Part shown: piece after piece, positions 10,011-17,768 of the stretch
Layout of the letters: each line of letters opens with the position of its first letter
Numbering within the stretch: position 1 is the stretch's first letter
Assembly (NCBI RefSeq): GCF_009909235.1
Contig: NZ_JAAAPO010000002.1
Coordinates: 124,001-188,000, forward strand
Length of the DNA: 64,000 nucleotides
DNA from: Novosphingobium ovatum
GTDB taxonomy: Bacteria; Pseudomonadota; Alphaproteobacteria; Sphingomonadales; Sphingomonadaceae
Direction: 5' to 3'
Made by a program: the position numbers and the translations under genes
Notes under the pieces: generated by a model
What the model was told of the DNA's origin: nothing
The model's database searches: none
The model's input: the letters and a program-made list of their open reading frames with translations, nothing else

Positions 10011-10907
10011 TCAGGCCGTGGCCTTGGCGATGCGCTGGGCCAGCGCCACCAGCCGCCGCGCATCGTCCAGATGCAACAGTTCGGCCATTTTGCCCGCGAC
10101 CTGAATCGCGCCTTTGCCCGCGTTTTCGGGCAGCGCAAAGGCATCGATCACCGCCTGCGCCCAGGTCAGATCGGCCTGCGACGGCGAAAACACCGCGTTG
10201 CAGGGATCGACCTGCGCGGGATGGATCAACGTCTTGCCGTCAAAGCCAAAGATCGCGCCCTGTTCGGCCTCGGCGGAGAAGCGGGCCAGATCGCGGAATT
10301 CGTTGCACACCCCGTCCAGCACGCACAGCCCATGCGCGCGCGCCGCCGCCACGGCCAGCGCCAGCATCGGGGCAATCGCCATGCGGTCGGGGGTCTGGCG
10401 CGACCGCATCTCCTTGGCCAGATCGTTCGGCCCGATCACCCACGCCGACAGTCGCGTCGATTTGGCCAGCGCGCCAATCTCGTCCAGCCGCAGCACTGAT
10501 CCGGCAGTTTCGATCATCGTCCACAATTGCAATTCGGTCGGCGCGCCGGTCAGCGCCTCATGGTAACGCAGCACGTCCCGCGGCGAGGCAACCTTTGGCA
10601 CCAGAATGGCGTCCGCCCCGGCGCGGGCCAGCGCCTCCAGATCGTCGGCCCCCCATGGCGTGTCCAGCCCGTTGACGCGGATCACCAGCTCACGATGGCC
10701 AAAACCGCCGGTATAGGCCGCCTTCAACGCGCCCTCGCGGGCGTCCTCCTTGGCCTCGGGCGCGACGGCATCCTCCAGATCCAGGATGATGACATCGGCA
10801 GGCAGGGTGCGCGCCTTGGCGATGGCCTTGGCGTTGTTGGCGGGCATGAACAGGGCGCTGCGGCGCGGCCGGGTGGCCAGCATGGCAAGGCGGGCGGTAT
10901 TGGGCAT
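10011..10907 (-). CDS. HpcH/HpaI-family CoA ester lyase (citrate lyase beta-like)
   Basis: Member of the CitE/malyl-CoA lyase superfamily, which cleaves or condenses 3-hydroxyacyl-CoA type esters with a divalent metal. The 298 residues show RRSALFMPANN near the N-terminus, the metal/active-site ILDLEDAVAP (41-50), RVNGLDTPW, a metal-binding Glu in MIETAGSVL, and GFDGKTLIHPAQ near the end. The start is the ATG giving MPNTARLAML; upstream sequence in frame is not conserved-looking. The exact substrate (malyl-, citramalyl- or methylmalyl-CoA) is uncertain. Confidence 0.88.
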   Translation of the reverse strand: MPNTARLAMLATRPRRSALFMPANNAKAIAKARTLPADVIILDLEDAVAPEAKEDAREGALKAAYTGGFGHRELVIRVNGLDTPWGADDLEALARAGADAILVPKVASPRDVLRYHEALTGAPTELQLWTMIETAGSVLRLDEIGALAKSTRLSAWVIGPNDLAKEMRSRQTPDRMAIAPMLALAVAAARAHGLCVLDGVCNEFRDLARFSAEAEQGAIFGFDGKTLIHPAQVDPCNAVFSPSQADLTWAQAVIDAFALPENAGKGAIQVAGKMAELLHLDDARRLVALAQRIAKATA

Positions 10908-11081
10908 GAGGCGTATCCCTTTGCGGCGGCAGGCGTCCAGCCCTGCGCATCGCCGCGCACCCTGCCCAAAGAGCCACGCGGGAACAAGCCGCCTTCGCAA
11001 ATGCACAGGGACTTTTCGCCCTATGGCAAAGCACAGGGGCAGCGAGGCACCGGGCGGCCCGCGGCGCGCCGCTGTTACGCG

Positions 11082-11513
11082 CTAAAAACCGCCGGCAAAG
11101 CTGTTCTCGTCGTTCAGCGCCGACAGATTGAGCACCAGCACCATCCGGTCACCAATCGGCGCCAGCCCCTCAATAAAGCTGTAGTCGCTGGCGTTGGGCG
11201 GTGGTTGCAGCGGGGCATCGCCCAGATCGATCAGATCGGACACCGATTCGACAATCAGCCCCGATGATTTGCCGGCAATGTCGACAACGATGATCGCGTG
11301 TCGCTCATCCGGGTCGGTGCCGCCCCAGCCCAGCCGCGTGGCCAGATCGATCACCGGCAGGATGCTGCCGCGCAGATTGGCCATGCCCGCCACGTAATGA
11401 GGCACCCCCGGCACCCGAGTCACGGGCGACCATGCGCGAATTTCCCGGATGGCGGTGATATCCAGCCCGAACAGCTGTCCACCCACCTCGAACGTGATCA
11501 GTTCACGTGCCAT
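11082..11513 (-). CDS. CheW-domain coupling protein
   Basis: Chemotaxis-type adaptor that links receptors to a CheA kinase. The 143 residues form one CheW domain: ELITFEVGGQLFGLDI at the start, then IREIRAW, VPHYVAGMANLRGSILPVIDL and a C-terminal MVLVLNLSAL. No other chemotaxis gene is in the window, so its array is elsewhere or it serves another signalling complex. The start at 11513 puts the domain at the N-terminus and has a GGGGTG upstream. An in-frame ATG at 11594 would add 27 residues and cannot be excluded. Confidence 0.88.
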   Translation of the reverse strand: MARELITFEVGGQLFGLDITAIREIRAWSPVTRVPGVPHYVAGMANLRGSILPVIDLATRLGWGGTDPDERHAIIVVDIAGKSSGLIVESVSDLIDLGDAPLQPPPNASDYSFIEGLAPIGDRMVLVLNLSALNDENSFAGGF

Positions 11514-11631
11514 GCCGCACCGCACCCCAAAAAAATCAGAACAGGGCGGCATTGTCACCGCCCCGGCCGTGGGTGCAATCGTAACTGCATTCATTTCCGC
11601 GCCAATTGTGCCGATCTGGCACAGGGCAGGA

Positions 11632-12132
11632 TCAGACCTGCGCGGTGAAGCCACCGAATTTGCCGCGCAGGAACAACATGGGGTTGCCTTCGCGGCGCAC
11701 GGCCATCTCTTCGACGGCGCCCAGCACGAACACATGGTCGCCCGCGTCCTGCACCGATGCGATGGTGCATTCGATGGTCAGTAAACATCCGTCCAGCAGC
11801 GGCAGCCCGCGCCCCGAGAGGCTGTAGTCAACGCCGGCGAACTTGTCGCCCTTGCCCGCCAATTGCCCGCACAGCGCGGCCTGATCGGCGCCCAGCACGT
11901 TGACGGCAAAGCGGCCGGTTTGTTCGATCGCACCCCAACTGGCCGAACGGCGGTCGGGCAGAAAGCCCACCAGCGGCGGGTCCAGCGAGACGGAGGTGAA
12001 GGTGCCCACTACCAGCACCAGCGGCGACCCGTCCGCCGCGACAGAGGTGATGGCGGCCACGCCGGTGGGGTAGTGGCCCATCACCTGACGGAACAGGGCG
12101 GAATCAAAGGCGGTGGTGGCAGTGGCGCTCAC
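11632..12132 (-). CDS. Flavin reductase family protein (FMN-binding split barrel)
   Basis: Probable NAD(P)H:flavin oxidoreductase that supplies reduced flavin to a partner monooxygenase. The 166 residues follow the HpaC/RutF pattern: FRQVMGHYPTGVAAIT, then TFTSVSLDPPLVGFLP, FAVNVLG, and a central HVFVLGAVE with the conserved His. A GTG at 12132 is taken as start because it fits the family length and has GGGGA upstream. The only upstream ATG (12240) would add 36 unlike residues. No monooxygenase gene adjoins it, so the partner is unknown. Confidence 0.85.
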   Translation of the reverse strand: MSATATTAFDSALFRQVMGHYPTGVAAITSVAADGSPLVLVVGTFTSVSLDPPLVGFLPDRRSASWGAIEQTGRFAVNVLGADQAALCGQLAGKGDKFAGVDYSLSGRGLPLLDGCLLTIECTIASVQDAGDHVFVLGAVEEMAVRREGNPMLFLRGKFGGFTAQV

Positions 12133-12257
12133 GTGGATGGTCCCCGGTCTGATGCCGGTTGCCCCGGCCTTGATGCACAGCCGTGCCAGACCTTTTTCGA
12201 TGCTGCAAGTGCGAGATGGCGAAATATCCGAATTCGCCAACCCCGCGCGGCGCGGCC

Positions 12258-13319
12258 CTATGGATGGGCCACCACCGTCCGCCCACGCAGCGGCAGCACG
12301 CCGCGCGCATTGCCATGCGGGAACAGCGCGCGGAACCGGGCGATCTGGTCGGACGAGGCGGTGATCGGTTGTTGCAGCACCACCCAGCGCACGTTTTTGG
12401 GGAAATCGCCGCTTTCCAATTGGGCGGCGATGTCGCCTTCGGGTTCGTCACAGGTGGCCCCGAACGAGGCGGGCGCTGTCAGCGACCCGGCATAGCGCCA
12501 CGAGGGCGCTAGCGGCCCCAGCACTCGCCCGGGGGCAAAGCCGGGGACGCTAATCGCTCCGCCTTGGGTGCTGCGCGGCAGGTCGGCGCGGTTCAGGATC
12601 TTGGCCAGTTCGGGGTGCGGCGCGCCGGGCCGGATCAACGCCCCGATCACCAGCAATGGATCGGTCTGCGCCGAGGATGCGGCGCGATCACAAGGCTTTG
12701 CCCCTTCGCGCAGAAAGACGAAATGCACCTCCATCGGCGCCAGATCGCCATCGATGCTGTGTTCGGACGGGGTGTGGAAATGGAACTGCAGCAGGTTGTA
12801 CCGCACGCCGCCCACCTGAATGCTGCTGCTGCCGGGCGGGACATTGGCCTTGAGCGTGGCCCATTCGGCGTCGATGCCGCTCGCCGGGTCATGGGTGTTG
12901 ACCACCGACAGAGTCGTGCTGGGCGCCCAATTGGCGATGATTGGCACGGGATAGATCGCGCTGGCCATCTGATGCGTGGCAATGTCGATCGGCGATTGGC
13001 GCAGGGCGGGCGAGACCGGATGTTCGCCCCCTTCGGGTGCCGCGTGTCCGCCCCCGTGCGGGCCGCTCTGCGGGCCGCCATGCTCGGCGCCGTGGGCAGC
13101 AGGGGGGGCGGCATGATCGGCGTTGTGTTCGACCGGCATTGCCTTGATCGTGGGATGCGGGCGCGGCCGTACCGGCCGTCCGATCGATTGCGGCGCGGCA
13201 CTGGGGGGCTGGAAACCGGGGCGAAACGCGGCGGCACTGGCCCCGCGCCCTTGCGCCAGCAAAGGCGCGGCCACCGCCAGAACCAACCCGGCGCTCACCA
13301 ACACAACCTGCCGCTTCAT
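12258..13319 (-). CDS. Alpha-class carbonic anhydrase, exported, with His-rich linker
   Basis: Interconverts CO2 and bicarbonate in the periplasm. The 353 residues begin with a signal peptide (about 1-22, ending LLAQG). A linker rich in Pro, Gly and His follows, with seven histidines at 65-100. The catalytic domain starts at RQSPIDI. Zinc ligands are visible as His180 and His182 in QFHFHTPSEHS and His199 in MEVHF, the alpha-class pattern. The ATG at 13319 is preferred to a GTG three codons upstream. The His-rich linker is unlike the compact human enzymes and could help metal capture. Neighbouring genes give no functional clue. Confidence 0.93.
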   Translation of the reverse strand: MKRQVVLVSAGLVLAVAAPLLAQGRGASAAAFRPGFQPPSAAPQSIGRPVRPRPHPTIKAMPVEHNADHAAPPAAHGAEHGGPQSGPHGGGHAAPEGGEHPVSPALRQSPIDIATHQMASAIYPVPIIANWAPSTTLSVVNTHDPASGIDAEWATLKANVPPGSSSIQVGGVRYNLLQFHFHTPSEHSIDGDLAPMEVHFVFLREGAKPCDRAASSAQTDPLLVIGALIRPGAPHPELAKILNRADLPRSTQGGAISVPGFAPGRVLGPLAPSWRYAGSLTAPASFGATCDEPEGDIAAQLESGDFPKNVRWVVLQQPITASSDQIARFRALFPHGNARGVLPLRGRTVVAHP

Positions 13320-13429
13320 CACCTGCACTCCACCCGAAAAACCTGCCTCATGCCTAACAGAGCGGCCCCAGAACGTGGTGAAGTGGTGGATATGTGATGG
13401 TGCGTAGTCAGGTGGGGCGGTGTGCCTGT

Positions 13430-15754
13430 TCAGGCCGGCTTTACAAAGCTGTCCAGCACCCGCTTGCGCCCGGCCGTGTCAAAGTCGATCTCCAGCTTGT
13501 TCCCATCCTGCACGGCGATGGTGCCAGATCCGAACTTTTCATGGAACACCCGGTCACCCTTGCGCAGGTCAAGCCGGGGCTTGGCGGCGGAACTGACTGC
13601 GCTGCGGGTGTTTTCGGCGATGCGGCGCGCGGGGGCCAGCGGCTGCGCGCTGGCCCGTTGCCAGCCCGGCCCACGATGGTCGGCGCGCTGTGGGCGGTCC
13701 TGCGCGACATGGGCAAAGGGATCGGCCCGGTCATTCCACCCCGCCCGCCACAGTGAAGCGCCTCCGCTCAGGCTGCTTTCCTCGGCCACATGGGCGGGGG
13801 GCATCTCGGCGATGAAGCGGCTGGGGATCGAACTGGTCCATTGGCCATAGATCCGTCGATTGGCCGCGTGGCTGATGGTGCACTGGCGCCGCGCGCGGGT
13901 GATCGCGACATAGGCCAGACGCCGTTCTTCCTCCAGACTGGCCAGCCCGCCCTCGTCCAGCGAGCGTTGCGAGGGGAACACGCCTTCCTCCCATCCGGGC
14001 AGGAAAACATGGCTGAATTCCAGCCCCTTGGCGGCGTGGATCGTCATGATCGTCACCTTTTCGGTGTCGTCATTGGCGTCATTGTCCATCACCAGACTGA
14101 CGTGTTCCAGAAAACTGCCCAGCGATTCATAATCTTCCATCGCGCGGGCCAGTTCGGTCAGGTTTTCCAGTCGCCCGGCGCTCTCGGCGCTTTTCTCCGC
14201 CTGCAACGCCCCGGTATAGCCGCTTTCGTCCAGCACCACGCGCGCCAGTTCGGCCGGGCTGGAGGTGCGCTCCATATCGCGCCAGCGGGCAAAATCGCGC
14301 ATCAGCGCCAACAAAGTGCCGCGCGCGCGCGCGGGCAGTTCATCGGTGTCGGCAATATGCAGCGCGGCGGCGGCCAGCGGCATCCCCTGCGCGCGGGCAT
14401 AGCGGTGCAGCTTTTCCAGCGTCTTGTCGCCCAGCCCCCGCTTGGGCGTGTTATAGATCCGTTCAAACGCCAGATCGTCGGACGGCTGTGCGATCAACCG
14501 CAAATAGGCCAGGGCGTCGCGGATTTCGGCGCGTTCGTAAAAGCGAAAGCCGCCGATGATGCGATAGGCAAGGCCGATGCTGATGAAGCGGTCTTCAAAC
14601 TCGCGCGTCTGGAACTGCGCGCGCACCAGAATGGCGATGTGGTCCAGCGGCAGGCCTTCGCGCTCCAGCCGCTCGATCTCCTCGCCCACGCGTCGCGCTT
14701 CTTCTGGCCCGTCCCACACGCCGATGACGCGCACCTTGTCGCCGCCGGTCGCCTCGGTCCACAACTGCTTGCCCAGACGCTCGCTGTTCTCGCGGATCAG
14801 GCCCGCCGCCGCGCCCAGAATATGCGGGGTCGAGCGATAGTTCTGCTCCAGCCGGATCACTTTGGCGCCGGGGAAATCCTGTTCAAACCGCAGGATATTG
14901 GCGACTTCGGCCCCGCGCCAGCTATAGATCGACTGATCATCATCGCCCACGACACAGATGTTGGCCGGCTGCCCTGCGCCCTTTTGCGCCATCAGCCGCA
15001 GCCACAGATACTGGACCGAGTTGGTGTCCTGATATTCGTCCACCATGATATATTTGAACCGCTGCTGATATTGCTCCAGCACGTCACGGTGGCGGCGCAG
15101 GATCGCCAGCACATGCAGCAACAGGTCGCCAAAATCACAGGCGTTCAGCGCCAGCATCCGCTGTTGGTACAGGCGATAGAAATGCTGCCCCTTGCCATTG
15201 GCATAGGCCTCGCTTTCGCCCGCATCCAGATCGTCGGGCAGGATGCCGCGGTTCTTCCAGCGGTCGATGCAACTGGCCAATTGCCGCGCGGGCCAGCGCT
15301 TTTCGTCCAGCCCCTCGGCGACGATCAACTGCTTCAGCAGGCGCAACTGGTCATCGGTGTCGATGATGGTGAAATTGTTTTGCAACCCCACCAGTTCGGC
15401 ATGGCGGCGCAGCATCTTGGCCGCGATGGCGTGGAACGTGCCCAGCCATGGCATCCCCTCAACCGCCGGGCCGATCAGATGGCCCACACGCTCGCGCATT
15501 TCACGCGCGGCCTTATTGGTGAAGGTGACGCACAGGATTTCGGATGGCCAAGCCAGCCTTTGCCCGATGATATTGCCCAGACGCGCGGTCAGCGCCGCAG
15601 TTTTGCCCGTGCCGGCACCGGCCAGCATCAGCACCGGCCCCTGTGTGGTCAGCACCGCCTCGCGCTGGGGCGGGTTGAGGCGCGAAAGCCATTCAGGCTC
15701 CTGACCCAAGGGGAAGGGGGAGAGCGCGGCGGAATCGGGGGGCAATTGGTCCAT
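13430..15754 (-). CDS. uvrD: UvrD/PcrA-type ATP-dependent 3'-5' DNA helicase
   Basis: Superfamily 1A helicase for repair and removal of proteins from DNA. The 774 residues carry Q-motif LNPPQREAV, Walker A AGAGTGKT (45-52), motif Ia VTFTNKAAREM, motif II VDEYQDTN, motif III GDDDQSIYSWRGA, motif IV EQNYRST, motif V TIHAAKGLEF and motif VI VAITRAR. The last stretch (KGDRVFHEKFGSGTI) is the small C-terminal RNA-polymerase-binding fold known in PcrA/UvrD. The start at 15754 gives MDQLPPDS; the upstream frame is unlike the family. It diverges from a transporter gene. Confidence 0.96.
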   Translation of the reverse strand: MDQLPPDSAALSPFPLGQEPEWLSRLNPPQREAVLTTQGPVLMLAGAGTGKTAALTARLGNIIGQRLAWPSEILCVTFTNKAAREMRERVGHLIGPAVEGMPWLGTFHAIAAKMLRRHAELVGLQNNFTIIDTDDQLRLLKQLIVAEGLDEKRWPARQLASCIDRWKNRGILPDDLDAGESEAYANGKGQHFYRLYQQRMLALNACDFGDLLLHVLAILRRHRDVLEQYQQRFKYIMVDEYQDTNSVQYLWLRLMAQKGAGQPANICVVGDDDQSIYSWRGAEVANILRFEQDFPGAKVIRLEQNYRSTPHILGAAAGLIRENSERLGKQLWTEATGGDKVRVIGVWDGPEEARRVGEEIERLEREGLPLDHIAILVRAQFQTREFEDRFISIGLAYRIIGGFRFYERAEIRDALAYLRLIAQPSDDLAFERIYNTPKRGLGDKTLEKLHRYARAQGMPLAAAALHIADTDELPARARGTLLALMRDFARWRDMERTSSPAELARVVLDESGYTGALQAEKSAESAGRLENLTELARAMEDYESLGSFLEHVSLVMDNDANDDTEKVTIMTIHAAKGLEFSHVFLPGWEEGVFPSQRSLDEGGLASLEEERRLAYVAITRARRQCTISHAANRRIYGQWTSSIPSRFIAEMPPAHVAEESSLSGGASLWRAGWNDRADPFAHVAQDRPQRADHRGPGWQRASAQPLAPARRIAENTRSAVSSAAKPRLDLRKGDRVFHEKFGSGTIAVQDGNKLEIDFDTAGRKRVLDSFVKPA

Positions 15755-15876
15755 GGCGGCGGAACGCTTAGAGAACAAATGTCCCGCGCACAAGTCATTG
15801 GCAAGTCCACGCTCGCGCTTTTCCCCGCTTTTAGGGGTTGACCCGCAGGCACCATTCGACGCACCCCCTGTGCCCC

Positions 15877-17169
15877 ATGAGCCAGAGCAAGATTCACCCC
15901 GTCCGCCAGCATTCCCGCATTCTGACCGCCGCCTTGGTGGGGACATCGGTGGAATTTTATGACTTCTATATTTTCGCCACAGCGACGGCGCTGGTCTTTG
16001 GCCCGACCTTTTTTCCAGAGGCAGCGCCCGGACGGCAATTGCTGCTGGCGTTCCTGACCTTTGGCATCGCCTTTGTCGCGCGGCCGGTGGGGGCGATTGC
16101 CTTTGGCCATTTCGGTGACCGGGTGGGCCGCAAAAGCACGCTGGTTGCCTCGCTGATGCTGATGGGGGGCTCGACGCTGGCGGTGGCGTTTTTGCCGACG
16201 TATCAACAGGCGGGCATTCTGGCGCCGATCCTGCTGTGCATCTGCCGCTTTGGTCAGGGCTTTGGTCTGGGCGGCGAATGGGGCGGGGCGGCCTTGCTGG
16301 CGGTGGAAAACGCGCCCAAGGGCTGGGAAATGCGCTTTGGCAGCGCGCCGCAATTGGGCGCGCCGGTGGGCTTTCTGGCGGCCAATGGGCTGTTTCTGGC
16401 GCTGGGCCTCTCGATGCCGGATGCTGATTTCAAGGCGTGGGGTTGGCGTGTGCCGTTCCTGCTCTCGGTCGTTCTGGTGGGCGTGGGGCTGTGGGTGCGG
16501 GTGAAAATCACCGAAACCGCCGCCTTTGCCAAGGAACGCGCCGCGCATCACGCGCCGCCTGCCGTGCCTTTTGGCGAACTGGTGCGCAACCATCTGCCCG
16601 CGCTGGTCTGGGGCAGCGCCGGGGTGGTGGCATGTTTCGCTCTGTTTTATCTGTCGACCGCCTTTGCCTTGGCACAGGGGACGGGGGTGCTGAAATATGC
16701 CCGCACCGGGTTCCTGACCGCGCAGTTGGCGGCCAATGTGTTTCTGGCGGCGGGCATCATCATGGCGGCGATCTGGTCGGATCGCTATGGCGCGCATCGG
16801 GTGCTGGCATGGGGCGCAGGCGCAGGCGCGGTGATCGGCATGGTGTTCTGGTTCGGCCTGGCCAGCGGCAGCCTGTGGGTGGTGTTCGCCACGCTGTCTG
16901 CAGCGCTGTTTGCCATGGGCATGGCCTATGGCCCACTGGGTGGATGGCTGGCGACGTTGTTCCCGGTACAGGTGCGCTATTCGGGCGTGTCGATGGCGTT
17001 CAACGTGGGCGGGATCATCGGCGGCGCGTTTACGCCAATCATCGCGCAACAATTCGTGGATGCGGGCAAGGGGCCTTGGGTGGGCGTGTTGCCGCTGGCG
17101 GCGGCGATCATCACGCTGATCGGCATCGCCCAGACGCGCCGCCGGCCGGACCTGCGCCCGGCCGGCTGA
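15877..17169 (+). CDS. MFS transporter, metabolite:H+ symporter (MHS) type
   Basis: Inner-membrane carrier of 430 residues with about twelve predicted hydrophobic segments. The MHS/ProP-like pattern is clear: TSVEFYDFYIFATATALVFGPTFFP across the first membrane span, GHFGDRVGRKSTL as the loop 2-3 signature, and a GQGFGLGGEWGGAALLAVE stretch. MHS members carry dicarboxylates, shikimate, proline/betaine or similar compounds; the substrate here is not predictable. The ATG at 15877 begins MSQSKIHPVRQHS and has no strong ribosome site; the upstream TTG in frame adds unlike residues. Confidence 0.9.
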   Translation: MSQSKIHPVRQHSRILTAALVGTSVEFYDFYIFATATALVFGPTFFPEAAPGRQLLLAFLTFGIAFVARPVGAIAFGHFGDRVGRKSTLVASLMLMGGSTLAVAFLPTYQQAGILAPILLCICRFGQGFGLGGEWGGAALLAVENAPKGWEMRFGSAPQLGAPVGFLAANGLFLALGLSMPDADFKAWGWRVPFLLSVVLVGVGLWVRVKITETAAFAKERAAHHAPPAVPFGELVRNHLPALVWGSAGVVACFALFYLSTAFALAQGTGVLKYARTGFLTAQLAANVFLAAGIIMAAIWSDRYGAHRVLAWGAGAGAVIGMVFWFGLASGSLWVVFATLSAALFAMGMAYGPLGGWLATLFPVQVRYSGVSMAFNVGGIIGGAFTPIIAQQFVDAGKGPWVGVLPLAAAIITLIGIAQTRRRPDLRPAG

Positions 17170-17201
17170 CGGCCCAACCATTTAAGCGCCGGCTGACGCG
17201 G

Positions 17202-17768
17202 TTATTCTTCGGCGGGGGCCGCCGGGATCTTGCGCAGCAGGGTGATCTTGGCCTTGCCCACCTTGCGGTCGGACTCGATGTCAAAGCCGCGCACGCGCGG
17301 TTCTTCATCGGCATGGGTTTCCAGCGCCACCCATGTGCCTTCGCCAATCCAGCCCAGCCGGGCCAGCTTGTCGATCGCCACCTGTCCTGCGCCCGTGCCA
17401 TATGGCGGGTCCAGCAGCACCAGATCATAGGGCACCTTTGCCGGGCCCAGCGCCATCACCGAACCGGCGCGCACATCACAGCGTGGCTGTGCGCGCAGGG
17501 CGGCGATATTGGCGCGGATGGCGCGCACGGCGCCCGGTGCCATTTCGGCAAACAGACAGCTCTCGGCCCCGCGCGACAAGGCCTCCAGCCCCAGCGCGCC
17601 CGAGCCTGCGAACAGGTCGGCCACGCGCAGGCCCTCGAAATCGCCCAGCCGCGACATCAGCATCGAGAACAAGGTCTCACGCGTGCGGTCGGCGGTGGGG
17701 CGGGTGTCGTCGCCCTCTGGTGCCTGCAATTTGCGGCCGCGCCATTCGCCAGAGATGATGCGGATCAT
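17202..17768 (-). CDS. rsmD: 16S rRNA (guanine(966)-N2)-methyltransferase RsmD
   Basis: Methylates G966 of 16S rRNA using SAM. The 188-residue length is typical. MIRIISGEWRGRKL opens the protein, RPTADRTRETLFSML follows, the SAM-binding motif is DLFAGSGALGLEA (51-63), and the catalytic DPPY is at 120-123. Its ATG overlaps the stop of the upstream pseudouridine synthase gene (ATGA), so the two rRNA-modifying enzymes are probably translationally coupled. It converges with the MHS transporter gene, leaving about 30 bases between them. Confidence 0.96.
   Translation of the reverse strand: MIRIISGEWRGRKLQAPEGDDTRPTADRTRETLFSMLMSRLGDFEGLRVADLFAGSGALGLEALSRGAESCLFAEMAPGAVRAIRANIAALRAQPRCDVRAGSVMALGPAKVPYDLVLLDPPYGTGAGQVAIDKLARLGWIGEGTWVALETHADEEPRVRGFDIESDRKVGKAKITLLRKIPAAPAEE

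Noticed and set aside
13790-15841. Open frame of about 680 codons antisense to uvrD
   Set aside because: All helicase motifs are on the minus strand; the opposite frame has no recognisable domain.
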